DNA of 64,000 nucleotides from Ancistrus triradiatus. Taxonomy: Eukaryota > Chordata > Actinopteri > Siluriformes > Loricariidae. A model generated the notes under the pieces. It was not told the DNA's origin. It made no database searches and saw only the letters and a program-made list of their open reading frames with translations. The stretch covers positions 124,001 to 188,000 of the forward strand of contig JAJAGP010000890.1 in NCBI GenBank assembly GCA_025084515.1, in the 5' to 3' direction. Of the stretch, positions 1 through 15,000 are shown piece after piece. Made by a program: the position numbers and the translations under genes. Position 1 is the stretch's first letter. Each line of letters opens with the position of its first letter.

Positions 1-8
1 ACCCCTAG
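1..8 (+). CDS. mybpc1: mybpc1 exon end (partial)
   Basis: The window opens on the last 8 bases of an exon, followed by a consensus donor gtaagt at 9. Joined to the exon at 692 it reads TPSEPTM, the usual link into the C7 FN3 domain. The phase (two bases carried over) matches. Confidence 0.75.
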
Positions 9-3000
9 GTAAGTGTTACTTTTTCCACCTCAGAATTTTCTGTTAGGTCTCCATGCTGCATGGATCCATGCAAAGAACTCTGTCATATATGTTCTGTGAG
101 TGGTTATGTCACATCTTCTTTGTCTTTTAGTGTAACATAAATGTGTAATCCAAGCAAATCGTTTAAAAGAGACTTGGGCACCATAATTGAGTTTGCCCTT
201 TGCAGCTTCCGCTCTGTAGTCATTGAAAGTACTTTGTGAACCCTTTAAATAACATCATGCCCCCTCCACTGACAAGTCTTCTTCCCACATTGCATTCTGG
301 CACCATCACGTCGTCAGGGAAACAGTACACCCATCAATGTGATGTAAAAAAGAAAAAGTCTCATACTGATTGGACAAGGTGACGTTCCATTGCTCCAAAG
401 TCCTAGTGACCTAGTGAAGTTTGCTGAGGTCTGGCCATTTCTCCTGCATCCAACATGTCACTTACCGTCTAATGTATTCCAGACCTTGACAGTAATAAAA
501 GCAGTTGTAAAGAGACAATAAACTTTATTTGCAATTAGATCCGTAAGTGATAAATGTTTTAGCTCGTCTTTGTATATTGTGTACTTGCTCTGCTTGTTTT
601 ATAATATCCTGTTCAAATTGAATCACTTTTGCGTCAGTTACAGCTTCATTTATGCAAATTACTCCTCCACTTTTTAACAAGCTGTTACCAGTGAGCCCAC
701 AATGCTGGTGGTGGATGATGTCACTGATACGACCGTGACAATAAAGTGGCGTCCTCCAGAAACCATCGGCGCTGCAGGATTGGATGGCTACCAAGTGGAG
801 TACTGTGTTGAAGGAAGTAAGAACTCCTTGTAGTCTTTTTTTAAACTAATATTGTTACATAATGTTTATTTTATTTGTACTTGAGCAACCGTCTAATGAT
901 ATTCTAGATTCTGAATTACAGGGTGGAACACATTTACTGTTTCCTAATCATGTAGCAGAGAGGTTTATCAAAGCTGTCTTCTCCACAGCGGACGAGTGGA
1001 TAGTTGCCAATAAGGAACTGATCGATAAAACTAGATACACCATCACAGACCTGAATACAGAGGACAAGATTCTAATTCGAGTGAAGGCGATTAATGCGGC
1101 CGGTCCCAGCCAACCTAAGACCACTCAGCATTCTGTCCTGGTCAAAGAGGTCATAGGTGAGTCCTCTAAAATGATGTACCTACTTTTAAAATTGTTAAAA
1201 CATATATGCTCAGTTACTGATTTATTAGGTATACAGTGGTACCTTGGTTCTCATCCTTAATTCGTTCCAGAATGCTTAAAGAATAATGTAACTTGAACTA
1301 GACCCCAGAAAATAAGCACTGTATGAGGCATTATATGAAGTAATGGAGTTGTATTGTACAGGCACTCCCTGATTTATGATGGGGATACGTTCCGACAAAT
1401 CCATCATAATTAAATGTACCATGAACCGTGGGGTTTAATATAGTCTATTCTGTAGACCAGGGGTGTCAAACTCATTTTCACTGAGGGCCATATCAGCATT
1501 ATAGTTGCCCTCAAAGGGCCAGTTGTAACTGTAAGACAGTAAGTGTAACTAAATGTAATGTAAAATCAATGTAATTACTCCTTAACATACTGCTAAAAAA
1601 CTCTATTCATTTATTTACTGTAACATTTGTGTGCATGAACACATAAACCTGTAACCACAGTGAATACATTACTTTTTTCTTGGAAATTTGTTGCTTTTCT
1701 TGGAGGCTACATTTACCATACTTAGCTCCGTGTTTGGCGTCAAAATGTCGACATCTTTGGACTCTTTGATGACTGATATGGCCTCATAACGTAAAAGACA
1801 TACCGGTTTTCCCCCTTGAAGCACAAACATGTATTCGCTTTCCCATCTTTCTTGAAACTGCCTTCATCTGTATCAATTTTTCTCTTGCTGGACATTTTGG
1901 GATCATTTGTACCACTTGTTGGGATGATGTGGATACACTACCATCCAGTGGCGGCATGCTGTCACTTCGTGGCTAACTTAATCGATATAATCGTAGTTGA
2001 TAACGCAATGTCTTGTGGGAAATGTAGTATATGTTGAATATACGCTTTAAAGTAGCGTTGACTCATTTGACATACACTTTCTAAGCCTTGTCCTTGAGTT
2101 TGACACATATGCTGTAGACTATCATAGCCCACCTTATAAACCTTATCAACATCCGAGGTTAAAACATTTACATGAACCTACAGTTGGCTAAAATCATTAA
2201 CACAAAGCTTATTTTATAATAAAGGTGTTGAAAAATCTCATGGAATTTAGAGAGTAATGTATTGAAAGTGAAATGACATGAACCGAGAATGAGTGAAAAG
2301 TGAAAGACAGCGGAGACTCGGCACAAGCAAAAACTGTTGTGTATCTGAATCACTGAATTGTGAATCATGAATCGAGTTTCAGCGACTCAACTCATACAAG
2401 TTAAGAGTACCGAGCAAATGTTGAATTTTCCTAGCCAAATTCGACAAGATCCAAGGTGCTTGAGAGCCGAGGCACATCTAATAAACTGTAGCTAGACATA
2501 CTGGCCAAAATATCAGGTACACGTGCTATACACTCTAAAAAAATAGATAAAATAACCCAGTTGGGGGGCAGTTTTAATTATCACGTTATGTAGGTAGATA
2601 AAAGACTGAGGAAATATCAACATCTTATTTTATTATTTCTAACTTAATATTTCCAGATAAGTGGGTGTAAGGTTTTGTGCTGATAGATATATAGTATTAA
2701 ATTACTAGGCTTAGCGTAAGTTTAGCTGATGCTGTGTGCCAACTGTCACACTGACTTTCTGACAGGATTAACTAGCTACTATCTAGCTAGCTCCCATGAG
2801 GGTCAATGTCATTATCTATTTTTAGCTTGCCAGCCTTGGTATTGATTGTTAACTTGTAAGTCATCTGGCTTTTAAATCAGTGATACAAACTCGATCAGTT
2901 AGAGGGAGAGGGTTACAGTGGACTACTGTTTTAATTAAAGCATTAGTCTCCTCATTTGTGACGCACGCAGAGCAGACCCTTTTGGGTAGTTGTGTTTTTG

Positions 3001-6000
3001 ACCTACATACAAATGTCACCACTGTGACCTTTGATGTGACGTTCAGTTCAGGAGCTATGGTGGCAAAAAAATAGCATTTACTGATACTCATTCTTTGTTG
3101 AATTTCTAAATTTTGAAGAATAGATTGTTGAACGGAGTTGGGGCTGCGTGGTGGCTCGGTGAGTCGCACTGTCGCCTTATAACAAGAAGGTCCTGGGTCC
3201 AATCCCCAGATGGAGTGGTCTGGGTTCTTTCTTTGTGGAGTTTGCATGTCCTCCAACATGTCTGTGTGGGTTACTCCAGGTAACCGAAAATATTGCATTA
3301 GTACAGTTACGTCCTTTAGTTTATATTTGGAAATACTTGTGTTGGTGACATTTATTTTATTGGAAATTATACAAAAACATGAATTAGGTAAGTTCAGTAC
3401 AAATCATTTTCAGTACATGGCAATACTTTTATTTTGAGAATATATTAAAATGGATGGTCGACAGTGGCTGAGTTGAATGTTTTCCTGATTAAATTAACAG
3501 TGCATTAAATGGCAATAAAGTGTATACTGTAAATATATTCTGAAAACGGTTCCTCTGAAAAATAATGTTAATAAAATAACTGTTTTTGGTTACCATAGTA
3601 AAACCTTTAAAATTTTTATTTCATTACAAAACAAATGACTTGCTGCCTATAAAAGTCATTGATGATCAAATGGTACATTTTTAATAGATCATTAAATTAT
3701 GGCTTTAAAAATAGTGAACATTTTGTCTTACAGAGCCTCCTAGGATTCGGGTTCCTCGACACTTAAAGCAGACGTACATGCGCAAGGTCGGGGAACAAGT
3801 CAACCTCGTTGTGCCATTTATGGTAAGGCAGTGATCATTCATGAAATGAGGGGCAAAAAACTCAAAATTTGAGCTTTGGAACAAACTCTGTAAACCAAAA
3901 CAATTCAGTCAAATGAACTTGGACTGTTCTACAGGGCAAACCCAGGCCAAAGATCACCTGGTTGAAAGATGATGAGAATATTGACCCTACACAGATCAAC
4001 ATCCGTAACTCAGAATGTGACAGCATCATCTTCATCCGCAAGGCTGAGCGCAAGCACTCGGGGAAATATAAATTGACTGTGCAGGTGGAGAAATATGTTG
4101 ATACAGCCATTCTGGACATCCAGATTGTGGGTGAGTTAAGCAACTTGCATTGCAGACAGCATGAACCCAAGATATTTCATGTTTTGTTCTGGTCAACTTT
4201 ATTTCATCTGTTAGTAAACATCCATTCTTGCATTTCAGGCCTGGAACACATCACAAAAAAAGTTGTGACAGGGGAAATTTAGGGCTAGTAATGAGGTAAA
4301 AAATAATTTTTATGTCATTTCAAACATGTGACGAGGTTATAATCATGATTTCATACAAAAGCAGTATCCACAAAAGAGTCTTTGAGGTGCAATCTCCAGT
4401 CTGTGAAACAAATATGTGAGAAAATTATTTAAATGTTTAAAAATGATGTTCCTCAAAGAATGATTGATGGGGATTTGCATATTTCAGTCCTAACCTTTTC
4501 TGATTTGATTTCTTTTGCATTGTCTTGTTGAAAAATGCATGGACGTCCCTGAAAAAGATGTTGTCTTTAAGGCAGCATATTTTGCTCTAAAATGTCAATG
4601 TACTTTTCTGCATTAATGCTGTAATCACAGATAGTTTACACCATTGTAAATGACCTTTGCCAAGGGCACTGACACAACCTCATACCATGACACAGCCTGG
4701 CTTTTGGACGTGTTGCTGATAACAGTCTGGATGGTCTGTGGTCTTTGGTCTGGAGCACATGAAGTCCATTCTTACTATAAAGATCTGGAATACTGATTCG
4801 TCATATACGTTTCCACTGTGTGATGGTCCATCCCTGATGCCTCCGAGCCTAGAGAAGTCAACACTGCTTCTGGACATGGTTAACATAAGGCTTATTTTTT
4901 GCACACAAGTTTTAAGTGGCATTTGTGAATGCAACTACATATTTTAGTTCTTGATACAACTACCAAAAGGATTACCAAAGAAATCCTTTGCCAATGTGGT
5001 TCTATCAGCTACTGATGAAGGACCGTTCTTGATGCAGTGCTGTCTGAATCATGGGTCTTTAGTTTAAGCTTGTGCCCTTGACTGTTACGGACTGCAATAT
5101 CTCCAGAATTGTTTAATTATATTATGCACTGTAGAGGGGGAGAAATATGCAAATGAATTCCAATCTTTCTTGGAGGAACATTGTTTTTAAACATTTCAAT
5201 AGTTTTTAATGCATTTGTTGATAAACTGGAGATCCTCTGCCTGTTTTAGCTCAGCCTTTTGTGGATACTGCTTTTGTACCAAGTCATGATTACAATCAAC
5301 TGTTGAAGTCACCTGTTGGAAATGTTACCTCATTCCTAGCCCTAAATTACCCCCATCCCAACTTTTTTTGGAATGTCTTACAGGCCTGAAGTGCAGCAAT
5401 GGATGTTTATTAACAAATGAAGTAAAGTTGACCCAAAAAAAGGTTGAAATATCTTGGATTCATACAGTCTGCATTGAAATCAAAGTCAAAGTAAATTTAA
5501 GCAACACTGCAGTTTTTTTTTTCCTACTGCTCCAACTTCTTCTGATTTGGGGTTGTAAATACCTGTGTTTTAAAACATGTTTTGGGTGTTACCAAACTTT
5601 TGGCTGTATACTATAGTGTATCGGTCCTGTGGTTGCATAAATTCTAGCTTTAGTAAATCAAAGCAGCTTGACTTAATTTATTATATTGAAGATGTTTTGA
5701 CACTTATCCATGAACTAAGAGTAAAGCTCTCTTTCATACAGCCTAGAGGACTGCAGTATCTAGTTAATGTAGACAGTTATCTTTTTCTGATGCTTTTTCT
5801 ATCAGACCTCCCTGGCCCTCCACAAGCTGTTAGAATTGACGAGGTCTGGGGTGAAAATGTAGCACTGGATTGGACACCACCCAAGGATAATGGCAATGCC
5901 CCCATAACAGGTTACACCATCCAGAAGGCAGATAAAAAGACAATGGTATATACGTTTCCTTCTTGCTGCTGTAACGTCCTAATGTTACAGCAGTTAAAAT

Positions 6001-9000
6001 CAAATTGTGGGTGATCTCAAGCCTGGCTGTTTGGAATTCCTGTATTGTTGTCCTATATTATGTGATTTCCAGTTGTCTAATGTGTTTGCAGGAGTGGTAC
6101 ACCTGCGTGGAGCACTACCACCGCACGTGCATCACCATCACTGAGCTAGTGGTAGGGAATGAGTACTACTTCAGGATCTTCTCAGAGAACATGGTAGGCC
6201 TGAGCCAGAGCGCCACCACCACTAAAGACACTGCAGTCATTGTGAAGGAGGGTAAGTGTTGATTCTGTGACCTTGCAGCCATTTTGATGTTCATTTTAGC
6301 TGTCCGTCCTTGGTGAAATTATGAACCAACAGGAGTACTTAAATGTTTATTGTACTCTGTTCCTCCAGTCTGCTTTATTTAGACAAATTGACCCACAGAA
6401 AATAGTACTTTTTGGTAAAACAATTACTGTATAAATGTAATTATATACAGTATCTCACTGAGAAGCTCTTTAATTGTTTATGAATGTTAATGAAAATGCT
6501 TCAATCCTTTGATGTCCTTGGTTCTAAAGTTGGTTTTGTCACTTTGCTGTTGGTTTTGTCGTTTTGCTGTTGATTGAATGTTGCTGTCTTTCATCCAGGA
6601 ACCACTCTTTATTTGCAAAATAATATTTTTCCCACAATCTCAGCCATAAACTTTTGTCAATTCACTGAACTTTGTAGCTAGCAGCATTCTGAAACTAATA
6701 AAACAGACATAATTAAAAATATGCATATTCTTACTGGAAAAAACTTCAAAACATGGACACGAGAGATGTTCACTGAAATTTTAATTCAAACAACAGACAT
6801 AAAAAATATATATAAAGAACTCACTATTAATGAAATTGTTTACAATAGCTGTTGCTTAAAATTATTTACGAATGGTGTTTGCTCTTCTTGTTGTTTGACA
6901 CAACTATGCTATTAATAAGTCATTTAAATGTACACACACTTGCCATTGAGGTTGAGGATAAACAAAACCGGTGTTGTCTCTTCCTCATCACATAAGGGAT
7001 ATTCCCCCATGATACAGCATTCAGCCCGTATCATGTAAACTCCCGCTTTCCATTTCCTCCCTTTTCTTCCAATTCCTCTCCCTTTTCTGCCTCCTCTCGC
7101 TCTCGCACAGGACTAAAACTGAAGAACCCAGAATACAACGATCGCGACTTCACAGAGGCTCCAAAGTTCACACAGCCACTCATCAACATATTTGCTGTTG
7201 CCGGTTACAACGCTACTCTCAACTGTAGTGTCCGAGCCAACCCACGGGTACGTGACTGACATGTTATGTTTATGTAAGACTAGTCTCTTCAGTCACCTCA
7301 GCAACTGACAGCCCAAACATCTGGCATTGTTACAGGATTGATCTGTTTGAATGTATTTATATGTTTTTATTTATTCAGATGAATTCAACTGCAAATAGTC
7401 TTGTACAAGCTATGCTAAGACACAAATAAATGCTCGCCAAAGGACTATTTGGATGAACTGGTTGATAAGATTATATACTGCCTTACTTGTAACCATGCTG
7501 TCTCTCATGGAGTCATTATGGCATTCATGTTAAGTCTGTCAAGGCAATAATATTGAATTACTATGTTCAGGCCGTCTGCTAACATCAAGCTTTCCCTCAT
7601 CATTATTCATTCAATATCCCAGATTTTTTTGCAAATGTAATAATAATGGACATAAGTGTTCAGACCCTTTTCAATGACACGTGAAATTGGGCTCTGGGGG
7701 CCTCTCATTTCTCTTGATCATCTTTGAGATGTTTCTGCAACTTGATTGGAGTCCACCTGTGGTAAATTCAGCTGATTGGACATTATTTGAAAAGACACAC
7801 ACCTGTCTGTATAAGGTCTGACAGCTAACAATGGATATCAGAAGAAAAAAACAAAGCCATGAGGAGAAAAGAACTGCCTGCAGAGCTCAGAGATAAGGTT
7901 GTGTGGAGGCACAGATCTGGAGGAGGCTACAAAAAAATCTGCTCCACTGAAAGTTCCCAAGAGCGCAGTAACCCCCATAATTCTTAAATGGAAGAAATTT
8001 GGTACAACCAGGACAATTCCTACACCTGGCCGCCCCACCAAAGTAAGTAATCGGGGGAGAAGAGCCTTGGTAGGAGAGGTGACCAAGAACCCAATGGTCA
8101 CTCTGGCTGAGCTCCAAAGATCCTGTGTGCAGATGGGAGAAACTTCCAGAAGGTCAACCATCACTGCAGCACTCCACCAATCTGGGTTTTTTTGGCAGAG
8201 TGGCCAGACAGAATCCTCTCCTCAGTAAAAGGCACATGAAAGCCCGTCTGGAGTTTGGACAAAAAAGCACCCAAAAAACTCCAGACAGGTTTTCATGTGT
8301 CTTTTCATGAGGAGAGGCTTGTGTGTATATATAGAGAGAGAATCATTAGCCTATAGGGAAGATAGTACTCCCTTATACAGCGTTCCTCATTAATATATGA
8401 CAGCAGGTTCCATCACATTGAATGACATTGCACAGTTTAATAACATGCACCACATGGGATAGCTGCTTGCATATGGTGCTTCTGATAAAAGTACCTCATA
8501 AAATGCATATTTCGCATTTTAAAAAGTATAATTCATAAACAAGTAGTCAGCTCACCATCTTACTTTGGTGAGGAACTCAGGAACTGCTGTTTCAAACAAC
8601 TGGCTCTTACTTCTGAGCCATAGGAGCTGCCTTAGCTAAACTGATTAGAAAAGACATATATTAGATGTGTTACGAAAGATACCTCATAAACTGTTGTATA
8701 GCAGATGTATAACATTGTTAGTTTGTACAAAGTTTGTTGAGTGATGATTGAAGACACTAAACAAACCAACACTAAACATGGTGTCAGTCCATTGGAGGGC
8801 ACATAAAAACGCACACACACTCACACTGGGACACTTTAGAGACACCAGTTGACTTAGCTCATGTCTTTGGAATGTGGGAGTAAACCAAAATACTGGGATT
8901 AAACTCCCATGGGGAGAAGGTTTCTGGAGTTGTGAGGTGGCAGGACTAACCATTGTATCACCATAACTGTGTACTGTAATTGAAACTGATGACAACTGGG

Positions 9001-12000
9001 ATTCTCATGGGACGGGGTGAATGTATGTCTGGATGACCATAAACTTGGTTGCAAAAATATGTAGCCCTCATGTATATTCACAAACAATGCAATAGTTATG
9101 TATTAAACAGAAACTAATCATACACCTGTTAGAAGTGTAATATAACTTTCTTTTGGTACCTAGTTAGAATTGCAGGACAGTGATATAGTGGGGAAAAAAA
9201 AGTATTTAGTCAACCACTGATTGTGCAAGTTCTCCTACTTAGAAAGATGAGAGAGGTCTGTAATAATACTCCAACTATGAGAGACAAAATGAGAAAAAAA
9301 ATCCAGGAAATCACATTGTAGGTTTTTAAAGAATTTAATTGTAAATCATGGTGGAAAATAAGTATTTGGTCAATAACAAAAGTTCAGCTCAATACTTTGT
9401 AGCTGGTATTTTGGCTCATTCCTCCATGCAGATCTCCTCTAGAGCAGTAATGTTTTGGGGCAACACGGACTTTCAACTCCCTCCACACATTTTCTATGGG
9501 GCTGAGGTCTGGAGACTGGCTAGGCCACTCCAGGACCTTGAAATGCTTTTTACGGAGCCACTCCTTCATTGCCCGAGCGGTGTGTTTGGGATCATTGTCA
9601 TGCTGGAAGACCCAGCCACGTTCCATCTTCAATGCTCTCACTGATGGAAGGAGGTTTTGGCTTAAAATCTCACGATACATGGCCCCGTACATTCTTCCTT
9701 TAACACGGATCAGTCGTCCTGTCCCCTTTGCAGAAAAACAGCCCCAAAGCATAAGGGTTCCACCTCCATGCTTCACAGTAGGTATGGTACAACTCAGCAT
9801 TCTTCTTCTTTGGAGTCTGACTGTTTGAGGCTGTGGACAGGTGTGTTTTATACAGATAATGAGGTCAAACAGGTGCCATTAATACAGGTAACGAGTGGAG
9901 GACAGAAGAGCTTCTTAAAGAAGAAGTTACAGGGCTGTGAGAGCCAGAAATCTTGCTTGTTTGTGGCTGACCAAATACTTATTTTCCACCATGATTTACA
10001 ATTAAATTCTTTAAAACTCCTACAATGTGATTTCCTGGATTTATTTTCTCATTTTCTCTTTCATAGTTGAAGTGTACCTATGATGAAAACTACAGATCTC
10101 TCTCATCTTTCTAAGTAGGAGAACTTGCACAATCAGTGGTTGACTAAATACTTTTTTGCCCCACTGTATATGCAGCTGAGCTCTCATTTCTAAATATTGT
10201 AGCATATGAGATGCCCGATTTCACTGATTGCCATGGGTCAGAGGATTGGTCAATCCAAATTTCAGTTGACAGATACATTCAGTTATGGCGTACACTCTTC
10301 CATGCTCTTACATGGTTACTATTGGGAACCACATCAGAGCAGTATGCATGAACCATTTATAGATTCAGTCTCCTGGAACTGTTGAGCCAGATTAAGTCAT
10401 GAGTGATATCTATAGAGTGTACCAGGTCCATTAGCCTTTAGACAGACGGCTGTATTGGCCCATAGATATAGCTGTCTGGGATTCTAGGAAAATCTCTGGC
10501 TCCACACTATAGACATTTCACAGCTTTACACCTATATTGTGACTCAGCCTGTTCCAAGGAGCTTAACAGCACCTGCCAGCTATTGTCACTCTTGTCACTC
10601 TTGTGTGTCCAGAAAAAAGGCTCAGCCTCAGTTTCTATCTACCGCTCTGGGTGAGGGCCACAGAGGGATAAATAATTCTGCAGTATCAAATTATACAGCT
10701 ATACAACTGCAATTTACTTTTACAAAAAGCTATATAGAGTGTTACAGTTTGTTCCATGTAGAAATACAGAGGTCCATATTTTGTCCCTTGCTATTGTTTG
10801 GGGTGTTGCTAAAAGGTCTCTGTCCTGCCTCTTTTCTTTACTATAGCCCAAAGTCATCTGGATGAAGAATAAGATCATTATCGTTGATGACCCACGCTAC
10901 CGAATGTATAGCAACCAGGGTGTGTGTTCATTGGAGATTAGGAAGCCCAGCCCATTTGACGGAGGCGTGTACAGTTGCAAAGCCATCAACGACCTTGGAG
11001 AGGCCCAGGTTGAGTGTAAACTAGAGGTGAAAGGTTAGTCTGTTATGCAATGCATTATGCTTTACTTTTTTACGTACAACACTTTATATGCATGTTTCTG
11101 GTATGGATTTGTAGACACAGTAAAGTTAGATACTGTAAAGTTTGTGAATTTTCTATATTTCTGCATAGCTTTGACCTTCAACATCCTCATATTTTCACAG
11201 AAGTCCTCAAAACAAATAAGGTGAAAATATTATACATGGTCATTTATTTATTGAGTTAAACGATCCATTATTATACATGTCTGTGCATGGCAAAAGTATG
11301 TGAACCTTTGATTTCCATATCTGGTGTGACCCCCTTGTGCAGCAATAACTGAAGCTGAACATTTCTGGGAACTGTCATCGGCTTGGAGGAATTTTATTCC
11401 TCTTTCAACTCTTGGTTGTTGGTGGGTCTCCTCATATGAATTGCTCAGGTCCTTCCATAACATTTCTATTGGATTAAGGTCAGGATGTGACATTCCAAAA
11501 CAACATCTTTAACCATTATTTGATATAACATCTTGTCTTGCAGCATAACCCACATTTTCTTGAGATTCAGTTCACAGACAGATGCCCTGACAGTTTCCTT
11601 TAGTCCTAGTATAATACAGAATGACATCAAGCTGTCTTGGCCTAGATGCAGCAAAAAATCCCAACCACCACGTTTCACCGATGGCATAAGGTTCTTATGT
11701 TGTAATACAGTGTTTTCCTTTCTATACATGTAAGGCTTCTCATTAAAACCTAAACGTTCCTAATGGTCTAATCTCTTCACAAAATGCTTTCTGAATAACC
11801 TCTTGGCTTGTCCACAGGATCTTTAACAATCTGCAGATTGGCAGAAATGTTCTTTTTGGAGAGCAGTGGCTTTCTCATGCAACCCTGCCACCCACAACAT
11901 TCATGTTCAGTGTTCTCCTAATGGTGGATTCATGAACATTGGCATTAACCAATGTGAGAGAGGGCTTTGGTTGCTCAGAAGTCTCACTGGGTTCCTTTGT

Positions 12001-15000
12001 GATCTTGGGACTATTACACATCTTGTCTTGGAGTGATCTATGTTGGTCAGCCACTCCTAGGGAGGGTAACAACAGTTTTGAATTTCTTCCATTTGTAGAC
12101 TTACTGTGGATTGGTGGTGCCCAAAGTCTTTAGAGATGGTTTTGTAACCTTTTCCAGCCTGATGACGATCAGCAACTAATTTTCCAAGGTCCTCAGAAAT
12201 ATCCTGTTTGTGCCATGATACACTTCCACAGACGCGGGTAGTGAATACCAGACTTTGATAGATCCCTGCTTTTTAAATACAACAGCGGGCCCAATCGCAC
12301 CTGAATGTCATCAAATTGATTGAAAACAACTGACTGACTATTTCACCTTCAAATTAACTGCTAATCCTTGAGGTTCATGTACCTTTGCCACTCACAAATA
12401 AGTATTATTGGATATTCTCAGTAAATAAATGACCAAGTATAATATTTTTGTTTTATTTTTTCATTGGGTTCTTATATATTGTGAATTGTGTAAAAACCTG
12501 ATGTTGTTTCAGGTCCATATTTAGGCAGACATGTAGAATATTCATACAGGTTCACAAACTTTCAAGCACTATTGTATTAGATCCAAATACATTCCAGCAC
12601 AGGAACTAGATTTTACAGGAGCCAGCTTTTACCAACTTCATTCTAGAGCTTGTTTGGTTTCAGATTGGATTTGTATAGTCACTCTAAATTGCCTCAGGGT
12701 GTATTTGACTAGTATCATTATAACCTTGCTCCTATCTGAATAGCCATTTAAGCTGATGTGACATTTTTAAAAAATAATTAGATTTGTATGGATTCATAAT
12801 ACATCAATATTAGTGTCATTAACATGATACATTTCATCTGTATAATTTACAGTTACTTTGATCATAATGTGAAAATAACTGTGACTTTTTATTTCCAGAT
12901 ACCATAGCTGCCCTGTTCACTGTTGTGTGCATCTACCTTTCTGAATCAACTGTCCTGTTAGCAAAAATTATTCAAAATAATTAACAACAGATAAGAACTG
13001 TTGCGCTCATATGGCACAGCTGTCTAATATGCTAGCCCACCACCTCAGGGTCCCAAGTTAGAATCCTGTAGTGCCTTCCAGTCAAGTCAGGGCTTCATAA
13101 GCCGACACAAATGGTTGTGTTTAAGGGAGGGAAGGCTGTTCGGGGAATCATCCATGTCACAGCAACAGCGACCCCTACCCAGCCCTGTAATGGCGTCCCA
13201 TCCAGGGTACACTTATGACTGCACTGTCTGTTCTCTGGTCAGAGGTATCGAAGCCCCTACAACCCTAGCCAGGAAAAAGTGGGGTTAACCAAAGAAGAAG
13301 AGAAATAACTGAACTCCAGACATGCTAAAGCCAGACCTAGAATCTGAATTCACAAAATGTAATTTTGTGAATTTTGTGATGTCACTCTCATAATTCATCA
13401 CCCAGACTTTGAGTCGGTAATAAAAACAGAATGTTACTTTGAGCAGTTTCATAAATTTCAGGACACTTTATCCATACGTCTACTATAAATTCAGCTGAAT
13501 TTTGTGTCATTCATTCCCACCTCACCTTGTTTCCCTCTCAGAAGATGGAGATTTTCTGCAGTCTGTGTCTTAATCCTCCATGTTAAATCTGTAATGACTA
13601 AGTCAGCGGCGCAGCCTGACACACATAACTCCATCACGTAAAACACCGGGCTTAACCCCTCTTCTCTTCTCTCCCCCAGTCATCACTCAGGAATAGTCAA
13701 TGTGTTATTCTCATCTAAGGTAAGCTTTCATATGGTTTCGGGCATATGAAGCTTATTTATGTCATTCATTCTGCAGCTCTTGCTAATCCTGCTTTTGCTG
13801 AGGTGAAGTAGTTAGGTCATGACTAGGAGGTGTGTCATTAGGTGAGAGTTTGTGAAAACACAAAGCACAGGCAGCTTTAAGATGTTGCATGAGGAAACAT
13901 TCTGTCTCTAATCATCTAGAAACCAGAGCGCTACTGTCTCATATGTGCTATATGTGTGTGAACCCTATTGTCACACTAACTGTGCCTGATCTCATCTCAT
14001 CTAACTTGTCTCATACAGGGGGTAAGTAAGCATCTCTTTGCTAGCACTTAACAGTGTGACCAATCCATGAGCAGGCGTATTTTGATCTGCTCATTCAATA
14101 GGTTTGCTACCACAACCTCAAATAAAGCTGTTTAGGAGTCATTGCTATCTTATACTGCTAGCACAGATGATGAGATGTAGACAGCAGATACATGTCTGGG
14201 CAAATGTCTAGACCAGAGGGTTTTCAGCATTCCTGTACCCATTATTTGTCTACATTACCTCGCTCCCCACCTATTATTTTTGGAAAAACAAGACAACTCA
14301 TGAGAACCATAAATAACATAACTAACATTATACATTGTACCTACAAGTGCATTTCATTAACGAACCCCAAATCAGAAAAAGTTGGGACGTATGGAAAATG
14401 CAAATAAAAAAATTGCACCATTCCTTACATTTACTCTGACTTTTATTTTATTGCAGACAGTGTGTTTTGTCTGGTCAGCTTCATTTCATTTGTTAATATA
14501 CATCCATTTCAGGCCTGCAACACATTCCAAAACCAGTTGGGATGGTAAAGCATTTACCACTTTGTTTGAAGGAATGTTGTCATTCCTTCTCACAACATTG
14601 AAAGGATGTTCTGGCACAGAGGATACCAGCGAAGAAGTGCTTCAGGTGTTATTCTGTCCCATTCTTCCTGCAATCACATCTTACAGTATGCCAAAGTATG
14701 GGGTTGTTGCTGTCCCACTGTTCAGAATTCTCCACACATTCTCTGTCAGGGACAGGTCAGGACTGCAGGCACGCCGGTACTCTTCTTCTGCAGGCATACC
14801 TTTCTAATGTGTGCAGCATGTGGTTTTGCATTGTCTTGTTGAAAAATGCATGGACGTACCTGGAAAAATGTCACCTTGAAGGCAGAATTTTTTCCCTAAA
14901 ATCTCAATGCACTTTTCTACATTAATGCTGCCATCACATAAGTGCCAAAGGCACTGACCCAGCCCCACACTATGACAGACCCTGGATTTTGCACGTGTTG

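Noticed and set aside
862..1260. 132-codon plus frame as a separate gene
   Set aside because: It is the mybpc1 exon 989-1156 plus flanking intron bases read through both splice sites.
2861..3298. 145-codon minus frame as a gene
   Set aside because: It includes a SINE (3146-3290) and lies in a mybpc1 intron; the composition fits a chance frame.
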